This document shows positions 22,295-32,663 of a stretch of DNA of 64,000 nt, in pieces (position 1 is the first letter of the stretch; every line of letters starts with the position of its first letter). The stretch is taken from the NCBI GenBank assembly GCA_030734395.1, contig JAUZTG010000029.1:2790001-2854000 (forward strand). The letters run 5' to 3'. A program made the position numbers and the translations under genes. The notes under the pieces were generated by a model. That model made no database searches. It was not told the DNA's origin and saw nothing but the letters and a program-made list of their open reading frames with translations. Origin of the DNA: Sarocladium kiliense (lineage: Eukaryota > Ascomycota > Sordariomycetes > Hypocreales > Sarocladiaceae).

Positions 22295-22449
22295 GCTAAC
22301 ACCACACGGCCCTGGGGTCACGCAATCCGGGGAAGATGATACTTAATCCGTCGATGCAGCTCAAATGATGAATCCGAGGCATCAGATCATTCGGGTCCCT
22401 TTTCTCTCCTTGTAATCTTGAGTACGTCGACGGCAAACTCGTGACCAAG

Positions 22450-24261
22450 ATGCTGCCGAAAGCATGGAGTCTGATGACTCCATACCTGCTGTTCAATTGC
22501 GGGACCTTCCTCCTAGGCGCTATTCTTTTTGGCCTGTAAGTGTCTGATCAGAATCTGGATGGCTACTAATCGTGATCCGGGACTGACTCTATTACTAGTG
22601 ATACGGGCTCTTTCGGGTCTCTCCAGGCGCTGCCCTCGTTCCTGAACACCTTCGGTGTTGAGGGTGAGGATGGTGCCAGGTCTCTGCCGCCAACTCGTCG
22701 AGCTCTCATGAACTCGTTGCCATGGATTGGCAAAATCCTTGGATGCTTCTTGTCTGATCTATTCATTGACAAGGGCGGCTACAAGAACACCATGTACGCG
22801 GCGGCTGGCATTCAGATAGTTGGTGTTATCCGTAAGTCCGAACTTGGTCAGGAATTCTCTTATTACCACTGGACTGACTCTTGCGAAGTTGAAATGAGCG
22901 CCAGACACTGGCTGCAGTTCACGATCGGAAGAGACGTTACCTATTTTGCTGTTGGTCTCGTTGAGAACGCCGTGCCATCCTATAACGCTGAGATCTCGCC
23001 TGCGGCCACACGCGGCCTCCTTTCTGGCTCTCTCATGTTCTTCACTGCCCTTGGTAACCTTTGGGGCGCGGGCATGTCACGGGCCTTCGCCACTGAGCAG
23101 GACAGGCAGGGATGGATGATCCCGACCGCTATGCAGTTTATACCAGCGATCCTAATTGTCGGGCTTGTTCCCTTCACGCCAGAGTCGCCTCGATGGTTGA
23201 TTCTGAAGGGCAAGAAGGAGTTGGCTCAGCAGAATCTCGATAAGATCCGACACAAACACGAGGTTGAGGACGGCACCACAGTCACTGAGCTCGCGGCTAT
23301 GTCAGAGCTCGTCGAGCATTCTCTTGCTTCCGAGGAGGGTTCCTGGAAGGACCTCTTTTCAGCAAAATACATCCGACAAAGCTGGATTGCTGCCACACTA
23401 TTCGCCATCCAACAGAATAACGGCAACCAGTTTGTACAGTCCTATGCAGCCACTTTCTACGTTGAGCAAGGCCTTGGTGCAATGTCCTTCACGTACAATA
23501 TGATTGGCCAGGCAATTGGTATTCTCGGATGTCTGACTGGCACAATCCTCTTCGATATCTCTGGACGTCGACCGCTTTTTATCTATGGATGCTGCGTCTG
23601 TGTTTTCTTGCTCTACCTTGGGTCGGGTATCGGTGATCGGTCGAATCCCAATCAGACTGAGACAAGGACTATGGTGTCAACATTCATGATTCTCCCATTC
23701 TTTACGCGCATCTCAGCCACGAATTGCTCATTCTTAACGGGCGCAGAAATCGGTGGCGTTCGTATGCGCAAGAAGATCATGGTTAGTCCACCTACCAATA
23801 GGCTGAAGGCGTTGCTCCGGAAGTCTGAGTAAAAGATAGGGAGCTGACTCTTATTCCAGGCTTTCGGTCTCTCCGTCGATGTCCTTGCCGCCTTTCTCGT
23901 CACATTCGTCACGCCTTACATCCTGCCCTCTCTTAACGCCAAGATCGGCTGGATCTTTGGCAGCGTCAACGTCTTTGCCGCCATCTGGGGATGGTTCTTC
24001 TTCCCGGAGCTCAAGGTTCGTTACCTCCTCTTCATGTACAAAAGAGATCCGTGGCTAACATGCTTCTCTCAGGGTCGTTCCTTGGAAGAGGTCGACCAAC
24101 TGTTCGACGCACGTATCTGGGCCTGGCAGTTCAAAGGCTACAAAACGACGGGTACAGCTGGGTTCCTAACCGAGGTGGAGAACATGGGAAAGAAGGGTGC
24201 GGAGGAAGCAGATGATGTCGAACAAGGGCCTCAGGCTCCTGACCGGAGGGAGAAGGTTTAA
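22450..24261 (+). CDS. MFS sugar-porter family transporter
   Basis: Integral membrane sugar transporter, 518 aa. Exons 22450-22535, 22599-22831, 22889-23781, 23860-24015, 24073-24261. All introns are GT-AG and the joins restore family motifs: the first helix reads into DTGSFGSLQALPSFLN, and intron 2 removal gives VGVILEMSARHWLQFTIGR. Also visible are GLVENAVPSYNAEISP, the sugar-porter signature PESPRWLI after helix 6, QQNNGNQFVQSY in helix 7, and FFPELKGRSLEEVDQLFDAR at the end of the last helix. The C-terminal tail is short, charged and cytosolic. It is expected at the plasma membrane importing a hexose-like or modified sugar. Its neighbour regulator and the shared promoter element with the sulfatase suggest a sulfated sugar or its breakdown product as substrate (inference). 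Confidence 0.92.
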
Positions 24262-24894
24262 GTGAAAGGCGGCTAAGCTGCATAACAGTCCATTGATACA
24301 CTGCCTAGTCTAGCCTCTTGTCATTCGAATCTGACTGTCTCGTTACCAACTTCTGAAATGGGCATTTGTTTCACTAACATGTAGTTCACGTGCAACTGTC
24401 GAGTCTCCGAAAACTTCGGGAATCAGACGCAATTGCAATAAACTTGATTCTCAGCTACCGCAGAAAAGCTTCAAAGACTAGACTCGCATAATTTTTCTCG
24501 AAACAAAGACTTCATCGTCCTTACTCGCCCTCCCTTCGTGCAAAAACCCAATACGCCAAATCATCCTCGAGCGGTTGTGGGTGGGAAAAAGAAGCCTATA
24601 CAGACCTCGGATGATGGTTGATGCCGCCGTAAAATTCGTACAGACAAGCCGTATTGTGGTCCCCAGTCGGATTCTCTCCTATCCCCTGCCGATTGATGGG
24701 GCCTGGCTTGTCCCAATCTCTAAAGTGAAAGTGTTGAGCTTGTTATGGCCCTGTTTGCTGTCCTCGGTCGCATCCTCTCTCTACATGGCCGTCGCGACAG
24801 CACTCCTACAGACCTTCTCATAATTCCTCTGCCACCCAATATATCCATACTGCCCAAGTCTCCTCCATCGCAAGCAGATGATATCAGTCGCTGC
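24262..24894. other. Convergent intergenic spacer
   Basis: 633 bp between the transporter stop and the Tvp18 stop, both 3' ends. I see no gene, repeat or RNA. Confidence 0.5.
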
Positions 24895-25683
24895 TTAGAC
24901 AATCATTTGCGCGACACCCTGTCCACCCAGGGTCTTGCTGCCGACGAACGCCTGGCCCTTGACACCCGCAGCGAGGTAGCAGAGTGCCGTCAGAGCGAGG
25001 AACACAGCGGCAGCAATCAGAGCGCTGGCGCTGTTAAGCAGGCTGAGGAAGACAACGACGGACATGATGGCGTAGGCGGCGGCGCGCATGTAGTTCGTGG
25101 AGACTTGGCGGATGGCATTGTCGAATTTAGAGGAGGTTGGGCAGATGCGGAGGAGAAGGGGAACTTCGATGAAGAGGATCAGGAAGGCGAAGACACTGGA
25201 GGTCCTGTTAGAGAGAGCATAGCGGGCAAGGAGGATGGTGGGGGCCGTACATCGCAAGGACACCGATAATGATGAGGAGGACGGTGAAGGAGAAGATGGC
25301 GCTGATGCCTGTCGCGAGACAGAGGATCATGGACAGGATGCCGAGCCTGTTTGAGGTTAGCTGTGTTCTTCGGTGAGTGCGCCTCTGTCGACAATGGCTC
25401 GAGCATGCAAGATCATCGCCTCTGTCCAGTCCGAGATGCTTGCGCATCTCGGCGCAGCTCCGCAGAGCCCGTTCAAGAGAAGCGTTGTCGCAACAGTAGG
25501 TTTCTTGCGTCGAGCCATCGCGAAAGGGGTGTAACGACGGAAGTAAGCCTTACCATTGTCCATAGATACCTGCAAGAAAATGAATTGTCAGTCAAATGAA
25601 CAATGGCAATCATGATCCCTTCAAGAAGACAGCTTGGGCGACGTACTGAAGTTCCTGGTCTGGAACTCTTCCTTGAGAGTCAT
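24895..25683 (-). CDS. tvp18: Golgi membrane protein Tvp18, 4 exons with a 16-nt micro-exon
   Basis: Four-helix membrane protein of late Golgi vesicles, 152 aa. Minus-strand exons: 25683-25647, 25569-25554, 25346-25251, 25204-24895. The spliced start MTLKEEFQTRNFSIYGQWLG matches the family N-terminus, and the C-terminus FVGSKTLGGQGVAQMIV is nearly invariant in Tvp18. The middle carries FIEVPLLLRICPTS and STNYMRAAAYAIMSVVVF. Exon 2 is only 16 nt and encodes most of SIYGQW. In yeast Tvp18 associates with Yip4/Yip5 and other Tvp proteins; its loss is mild. Length and motif agreement make the spliced model firm. Confidence 0.94.
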
Positions 25684-27131
25684 GGCTGCGGTTGGGTGAC
25701 GTGGAGGTTTTGGAGTAGCTTTTTGAGAAGATGCGGCGGAGCGGATCAGCAAATCTTGCCCGATCGGTCAATGACAGGTCCCTCTGGAAATACTGTCGAA
25801 GCTTCAATCGATTGATGCAAGTCGCGAGGGCGCTGGTGAAGAAAAAGGCAATGTCGAGGCGGGTTGGTTGGTGTTCGTCTGGGGGAGGTGGGAAGCTTTG
25901 GGACGGACGGGATTGGAGTCGTCAGATCAACAAAGGCGACACCTCAGAAGCTCATGTCAGCAGCAGCCACCAGCGCAGTGGCAGGGTCCTTCAGTGGGGG
26001 TTGGCAGCGGGTTAGGGATCCACTCGGTGTCGCTAAAAGTCGCTAACAGATGCGAACAAGGGCCGCTGAGCGAAGACGAATACGGGGCTATGATTGGGTG
26101 GGATAGGCTGGTCGTGCTCTGTTGAAACAACGGTCAAACAGTGAGATGTGTCTGTCTAAAACCAGCGGTAATAATAAGGTAGGTGGTGTTCCGTTCATCG
26201 AGGGATCTTGCATTTTTCAAGACGATGGGGTGATTATGGTGATCAGAGTCCAGGCTGCCATGATCACCAGGGAACAGACGGCGCGGTCTTACGCAGCAGT
26301 GTACGTGGCTCTGGATGGATACGCTGTGAGGCGAAGCCGTTGGCGCGGCCAGGCTCTCTTACCCTGAATGAATCGCGAGGTGCCGCATTTCAACAACGTC
26401 AGAAGAAGCCATGTTTTCCATCGAGAGAATAAGGTAGAAATATGACTGCCTAGGTTGTTGATGGGCTATATCACAGTCACTTGGTATGTTCCACCGAGGT
26501 AGACTACAACCAGACTGCCATACCATAAGGTACACAGCCTGTGTCCTCTTGCCCACTGTCGTGTGTCTGTCCTCCCACGATGACAAGTACCTAAGGTATC
26601 CAACGCCAAGTGATAGCCAAGACAACTGACGAGACTCCTTCCACAGGAGCTCCCACACGCAAGACTCGCATGCTTGATATGATATAGAAAACATATGAAC
26701 AACTTGGACATCATGCACCTTTCACCAACAAGTCATAAGGCGGCTCTGCGATTGACTCTAAGCGATTTCCACTACATGGACTTCGCGCTACACATGGTAC
26801 AAACGCTGGAACCTGGTCTGTCGGCTCAGTAAGCAAAACAGCTTAGCTGTGCGTTCGAAATGTCTCAATCCATCGTCAAAGACACCATGATGTCTTTACT
26901 CCTCTCCCAATTTCATACATACCGAGACACGTGCTTATCTCAGACTAGGAGAAGAACCTCCTGCATGCTCCCACTCCCGAACTCCCAATCTAGCTTAACT
27001 CTAGCTCAGCCTCGTCCATCCAGCCCTTCCTAATCAATCCTCCATCTCACTTCTCCTCACCCCCGAGCTCACCTCCACCCCTCTCTGAGATACTATACCG
27101 ATCACATAATTGATCTCATCCTCCGCCCATC
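25684..27131. other. Intergenic region, divergent promoters
   Basis: About 1.45 kb between tvp18 and the cyclodeaminase-family gene, transcribed away from each other. Short frames around 26122-26718 show no motif, and I do not call them. CT-rich sequence just before 27132 looks like a core promoter/leader. Confidence 0.5.
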
Positions 27132-28717
27132 ATGACATTTACTGTCCTCTCAGATCATCAGATCAACATCCTACTCGAGGGTCTCGTTGTCGATGAGCTC
27201 GAAGACCTTAGAAAAGTCCTCGCCTCAGCACTTAACCAGTACTCGAGCGGTTCACAGGATGTTGATGGTGATGTCTTTCAGGAACCAAGACCGGGGCAGA
27301 CGCTGCATCCGGGGACCAAGATGAAGACAAGTTTTTCATCAGCTTGTGGTCCGGATGGCATGGCTAGTAAAGGTGAGTGTCGCCGCCCGAGCAAGCGTCC
27401 AGCTCCTCAGCCATGTTCTCTGAAGCGTGCATAATACTAAGAACTTCTACAGTCATTACCGAGAGTGCATCAGGGCCCGTCCCAGACTCCGAGACGCAGG
27501 ATGCCCCAACTGGAGCTCTCACCCTCTTCACACCGACTGGCTCACCCCTCGCACTCCTTGCGACGCCAACCCTTACCTCATTTCGCACCGCCCTCTCCTC
27601 CGCCTGCCTCTTGTTCAAGCGCGCCACAATCAGGACTCTCACTGTCTTCGGCGCTGGCTCCCAAGCCTACTGGCATATTCGCCTCGCCCTGATGCTCCGT
27701 GGCCCAACCATCCGCCACGTCAACATCATCAACCACCGATTCTCCTCCTCCGCCGCCAGCATCCTTAAGCGGTTCACGCTGATTCCGCAGGAGGTAAAGG
27801 ATCGTGAGGGTTGGGGATCAGCGAAGTTCTCCGTGCTGACGCCAGGGTTTGTGGAGTTTAGCAGGCTGGTGAAGGAGTATATGAGGGATGCGGATGTGAT
27901 TTATTGCTGCACGCCTGGAGTGGAAGCAGAGGACGGTGATGGTGGACTTTTTGATGCAAGCATTTTGACGAGCCATGAGGGTAGAAAGAAGGGTAGGCTA
28001 ATTTGTGCGGTGGGAGGAATTGAGGGAGAAAGGAGGGAGCTGCCGGATGAGCTGGTCAAATTGGTGACGAGGCAGCATGTTGGGCATCATCGGCACTTTC
28101 ACAAGCACGCTGATGAAGGAGGCGTCGTGGTCGTTGACACCCTTGAAGGGGCGATGAAGTATGCTACGGAGCTCGTGGCTGCCAAGGTCGAGCCTACGCA
28201 GATGGTTGAGTACGTTCACAAACAAACCCTGGGGGAAACTTCCTGGAAAACATGGTACTAATATGAAAACAGACTCGGAGAGCTTGTCATGCTACATCGT
28301 TTGAAGATGGAAGAAGAAGCAGCAGAAGCCGAATACAGCACCGCAACCAGCGACAGCCAGCTCTCCTCCGACATCGACTCCCTCACCCTCTCCTCAAATG
28401 ACCGCACACCCTCCATGTCTACCATCTACAACTCCTCCAATAATGGTAGCCACAGTCCACGCAGCAGCACCACCGACCTCCCACGTTCTCCAGCCTCCAC
28501 GAGTCCTAGTCGGAAGAGCAGCTTTCCTAAGCCATTCCGGAGGTCGTCGGGTGGAGAGGAGAAGAAACAGAAGGAAGGGCAGTTGGCGAGATGGCTGCGA
28601 GACGGGACGGTGGTGTATAGGAGTGTTGGTCTAGGAGTGATGGATCTAGTGGTTGGGGTGGAGATTGTAAAGTTTGCGAAGGAGAAGGGGATTGGGACGG
28701 AGGTGCCCGATTTATGA
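27132..28717 (+). CDS. Ornithine cyclodeaminase / mu-crystallin family protein
   Basis: NAD(P)-binding protein of the OCD/mu-crystallin family, 480 aa. Exons 27132-27372, 27453-28209, 28273-28717; intron 2 has a TACTAAT branch-like site. The Rossmann motif is VFGAGSQAYWH (G147-x-G149), preceded by ALTLFTPTGSPLALLATP, the strand typical of this family, and followed by VIYCCTPGVE and LICAVGG. Family members make proline from ornithine, reduce cyclic ketimines, or bind thyroid hormone (mu-crystallin); in Aspergillus one member (PrnX) lies with proline genes. The specific reaction cannot be read here. Odd: the C-terminus contains a long Ser/Thr/Pro-rich insertion (about residues 355-430), after which the family helix resumes (TVVYRSVGLGVMDLVVGVEI). 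The protein is longer than the usual 320-360 aa. Confidence 0.88.
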
Positions 28718-28851
28718 TCACATCGTCGACTTGATTCGGACGCTGAGGAAGTATTTGAGGGATTCCATCCGGCCATATTCATCATTTGCCAAGGCCACAT
28801 AGCCATTCCATGTCTTAATCATACATACAATCTCGTTGCTGCAAGCGCCTT

Positions 28852-30283
28852 TTACTCCGCAACCCAAACAGCACTCATACCCATACCCGTACCGATGCAC
28901 ATGGATGTGTTTCCAACCTTCTTGCCCGTCCTCTTCAGCTCATACAGCAGCGTGGAGACCTGTCTCGCACCAGTGCATCCCAGCGGGTGACCAAACGCAA
29001 TGGCACCACCCTTAGGGTTGATCTTCTCATGCGGAATACCAAGCTCATTCGCGCACCACAAGCACTGACTCGCGAAAGCCTCGTTGATCTCGTAGATATC
29101 GACATCGTCCTTGGAGATGCCGGCAAGGTCGAGGGCCTTGGGGATAGCCTTCCATGGACCCTGACCCATGAGGAGCGGCTTGACGCCGACGATGGAAGCG
29201 CAGACGTACTTTCCAATGATGGTCTGTCCAAGCTTCTCGGCAGTGGAACGGCGCATGAGAAGGACAGCAGCGGCGCCATCAGAGATCTGACTGGCATTAC
29301 CGGCGTGGATGCTTCCATCCTTAGCGAACGCCGGGCGGATCTTGCCAAGTGACTCGGCGGTGATACCGTCGCGGATACCATCATCACGAGCGACTGTGAT
29401 CTCCTTGACCTCGCCGGACTTGGGGTCCTCGAACTTGGCCTTCAGAGGGGCGATCTCCGCGTCGAACAGACCAGCTTTCTGGGCCTTGAGAGCCTTCTGG
29501 TAGGAGGAGGCAGCGAAAGCGTCCTGGGAGGCGCGGTCGATCTTCAGGTCCTTGGCCATGTCTTCGGAGAGCTTGCCCATGGGGACCTTGCAGTTTGCGG
29601 CTTCAGTGTGGTTTTCGAGGAGGTCGGAGAACTCGGCCACGGCCTGGGGACTACGCAACAGCTGTCAGCTGGATACGTCAGATCGGGGGTCAAATGAAGG
29701 CTTACCCGTATTGCGTGCTCATGCTCTCGACGCCAGCGCCGATACCAACATCAATCATGCCCGTCTTGATCTGATTCGCAATATCGACGCAGGCCTGCAG
29801 ACCTGAAGAGCACTGCCTGTTCAATGAACGGACGGCAGCGGTCTCGGGCAGCCCAGCGACGAGCGCAGCAGCACGCATCTCTGTAGCGCCACCACCGGGT
29901 GCCAGTACAGTGCCGACGGCGATATCCTCGACAAGGGCTGGGTTGATCTTTGAGCGGTCGAGGAGGGCCTTGAAGATGCCGGCCATGAGGTCTTGGGCGG
30001 CGGTGTCCTTGAAGCCGCCCTTACCGCCCTTGGTGAAGGCGCTGCGGCAGCAGGCTGTGACGACGACCTGTAGGTAAGAGTGTTAGAAGATGATGTCCGC
30101 GATAGCTTGAGAACAGGGAGGGCGTACATCATCGGGGTGCTTTTGGAGGATCTTGTCGCGACCGCCAGCGGTCGGGTTGCCAGAAAGCTGGCCGGCAACC
30201 TGTGAGATTCTGTCGATGGCTGCAAGTCGTGCGCGTCAGCGTGTCGTCTAGAGAATGTGATGCTCGGGAAACTCACCACCCAT
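28852..30283 (-). CDS. 3-ketoacyl-CoA thiolase, peroxisomal (PTS2)
   Basis: Last step of fatty-acid beta-oxidation: thiolytic cleavage of 3-ketoacyl-CoA to acetyl-CoA and a shortened acyl-CoA. Minus-strand exons 30283-30277, 30219-30128, 30067-29706, 29650-28852; 419 aa. The first coding exon is only 7 nt (ATGGGTG), but joining it gives an N-terminus MGAIDRISQVAGQL containing R6-I7-x5-Q13-L14, a PTS2 signal, as expected for the peroxisomal enzyme. Active-site Cys119 lies in SLNRQCSSGLQ; the His motif GGAIAFGHPLGCTGAR and second Cys motif CIGTGMGMSAVW are near the end. GVESMSTQYG joins PQAVAEFSDLLE across intron 3. It corresponds to yeast Pot1. It converges on the upstream cyclodeaminase-family gene with 134 bp between stops. 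Confidence 0.95.
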
Positions 30284-31075
30284 CTTGTCTGTTTCTGCTT
30301 TGTGAAGGGAGAGGGATAGCTTAGAAGGCAGACTGGTTTTGAGGATCAAGGGTATTGTTGGTGTAGAAAGGTGAAGAAGAAAAGCAGATATATGACAAGC
30401 CCCGTCGGTAACTGGATTTATTGCGAGCCTCGGATGCTGGGGACGTATTGAGAGGGGATGACAGGGAAGAAGTAGCTTTGTCCGGAGCGCCACGGTGAGA
30501 TGCAAGCAGTTGATGTCAGCTTTCCCCAGGCCGAGGCATGTGGGACGCGGCGGGTTGGAGGGGCATCCGGCGCTGGGGTCCGACGCTAGGCGGATGCCGA
30601 TGATGCGCTGGGCTTTCACATGTCACAGGCCTTGCTGGGGTGTTTCTGGGGGTTGGTGATGGAATTTGGGGTTCACGTGAATGCTCTTGGGAGGATTCTG
30701 GAAAGCTGGATGAGTTAAGGATCTAGTCTAGATTATTCATCGTCGGTCACGGAGGTCAAAGGAGATTCTCGAGGGTGTTGCCACGTGCTTCTGGATTTCT
30801 GGATTCAACTGCCGCTCAGCTTACTGATCGGGACTTCACGCTCTGACAAGCTAGCAGTCTGGGTACAGTTGCTTTGAGGAGCCAAAAATAAAAGGAATGA
30901 CAAATATCGATCAGCCATTTGATACAAGTTTGGACATCACTAGATTGTTTTCGATTTCGACTCGACCACTATACTACTACATCGGCCGCTATCCATCGCT
31001 TCCTGGCCTCGACAACTCATCACCTCATGTATCATCATCGTCGTCATTGTCAAACACAAACACCGAGCCTGGTTG
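30284..31075. other. Intergenic, thiolase promoter
   Basis: 792 bp between the thiolase start and the MsrB stop; both genes are on the minus strand, so this holds the thiolase promoter and MsrB 3' UTR. No gene is seen. Confidence 0.5.
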
Positions 31076-31750
31076 TTAAGCCTTGTCTCCACCATCCTTG
31101 TTCTCCGGTGTGAAGTTCAAGCTAACGCTGTTCACGCAGTGCCTCTCATCGGTCGGCGTATCGAATCCTTCTCCCTTGAAAACATGACCCAGGTGTCCTC
31201 CACAGTTTGAGCACACGATCTCTGTGCGCGTCATCCCGAGAGTGCGATCCTCATGACGGGTGACGGCGCCGGGGATGGAGTCGAAGTATGCCGGCCAGCC
31301 ACAGCCGGACTTGAACTTGTGGTTGGCCTTGTAGAGCGGTGCGCTGCAGCCGGCGCAGGCGTAGACGCCCTCGGAGGGATAGTGCTTGTCGTATTTACCA
31401 GAGCCCGGGGGTTCGGTGCCCTTTTCGCGGAGGATCCGGAACTGCTCTGAAGAAGGGAATATTAGCATGAGGTTGCACATGGATAGAGATTAGACATGAC
31501 TAATATTCTTACCCTTGTTTAGAACGGCCTGCCACTCGTCGTTGGATCGTTGATCGGGGAACGTCATGTTAGAAGAGGGAGATTTCGATCCGAATAGAGC
31601 GCCCAAGAAGGGAATGCCAGACATAGAGGCACGTAGTGGTCGCGATGCTATGGATGCGCTGAGAGCAGCTTGGGGTGGAGTTCTAGCGCGAGCAGCGAAG
31701 TGAGTGAAGCTGAAAAGCAGGGTCGAGAAGAGAGGTCTGTGGAAGCGCAT
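31076..31750 (-). CDS. msrB: Peptide-methionine (R)-S-oxide reductase MsrB
   Basis: Repairs the R epimer of methionine sulfoxide in proteins. Exons 31750-31513 and 31446-31076 (GTAAGA donor, TTCAG acceptor), 202 aa. Zinc-binding CxxC pairs are present (VYACAGC and IVCSNC), as are the block GCGWPAYFD and the catalytic Cys in ERHCVNSVSLNF. The core domain starts near residue 65. The preceding 60 residues are Arg/Ser/Ala-rich and basic (MRFHRPLF ... SRPLRAS), consistent with a mitochondrial presequence. Met43 and Met62 are in-frame alternatives that would give cytosolic forms, so dual targeting by leaky scanning is possible. Confidence 0.95.
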
Positions 31751-32663
31751 GAGGTGTGATGAATTGATTCAATGCGCAGATGGAGTGCGAGTTTATATGT
31801 TGATGTAGAGGAGGCGAGGTTGGGCGGGGTGGGATGTTGAGAGATGGGAGTTGACAAATACTGCTCCTGATGAGGCAAAAGAGGAAACGTGAGCTAAGGC
31901 TGAGCCTGAGCTGGAGCTGGACTCGAGACCCGAATCGCAGCATCATCACTTTAGCTGGCGGCACCAGTGACGTTAGAGACGTTGGAGCTGCACCGCCACT
32001 AAAAGTTACTAGCACAGAGCAAGGGATAGAGGGGCCAGGATATGACTTGCCGATGGTCGGCGGCGTATTCAGCCACGAAAGGGCCAGGTCAGGTAGGTAT
32101 ACGCATAAGCACGGCGTATCGTATTGAAAAGTTGGCCTTGACTGGATTAGACATGAATATGGGACCAAGAGGCTGTCAACTACATTACTAAGGCCACAAT
32201 ATAGAGATACATGCATACCTAGGCCCTCATCTCAGGTATCATCATCTCATGCCCCCCGGCTACTGCATCTTGGTGCCTGCTCAGCAACACCCTCTATGTG
32301 GCTGGTGATGGCGGCTGTGGCGTCCCCATCTACAGCACCATTTCCCTAGGAACCCCCCTAACCCAGACACGCCCCCCACTGAAGAACCTTGAATCGAGGG
32401 GCTGCCCGCCAGTGGAGCAAAAGTCATGGCGCGCTCCAGGCAGATCCATCCCTTTCTTGCGGCCTGGCCCAGCTCCTCACCTCCCACCGTGGCTTCAACC
32501 TCAACTTGCGACCACGCGCCACCAGTTAGGCACACGACACAATCACCCTTAGGGCTTCCTCCCTGCTTTGAGCACAAAGTCACATCATCTCGTTCTCGAC
32601 CGCATCCTCCATCCTACTGGCTCAATACTCGCAATCCCACACTCGATTCGCTCATCCACCGCC
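31751..32663. other. Divergent promoter, msrB / ArfGAP
   Basis: 913 bp between divergent genes. The msrB side has purine-rich GAGCTGGAGCTGG-like sequence near 31905-31920. No gene is supported; an upstream in-frame start for the ArfGAP frame at 32426 is not used because the exon from 32664 splices correctly. Confidence 0.5.

Larger units (their letters stand above)
22083..22449 (+). promoter_or_regulatory. Transporter promoter with repeated CGG elements
   Basis: 367 bp upstream of the MFS start. It holds CCGGCATCTCGGT twice (22205-22217, 22282-22294), the half element CCGGCATC at 22227-22234, and CTCCGGCTCGGT at 22239-22250. All lie within 156-245 bp of the ATG at 22450. Confidence 0.6.

Noticed and set aside
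32426..32663. In-frame upstream start for the ArfGAP frame
   Set aside because: That frame is intron plus leader on the wrong phase; the exon from 32664 splices to restore the zinc finger.
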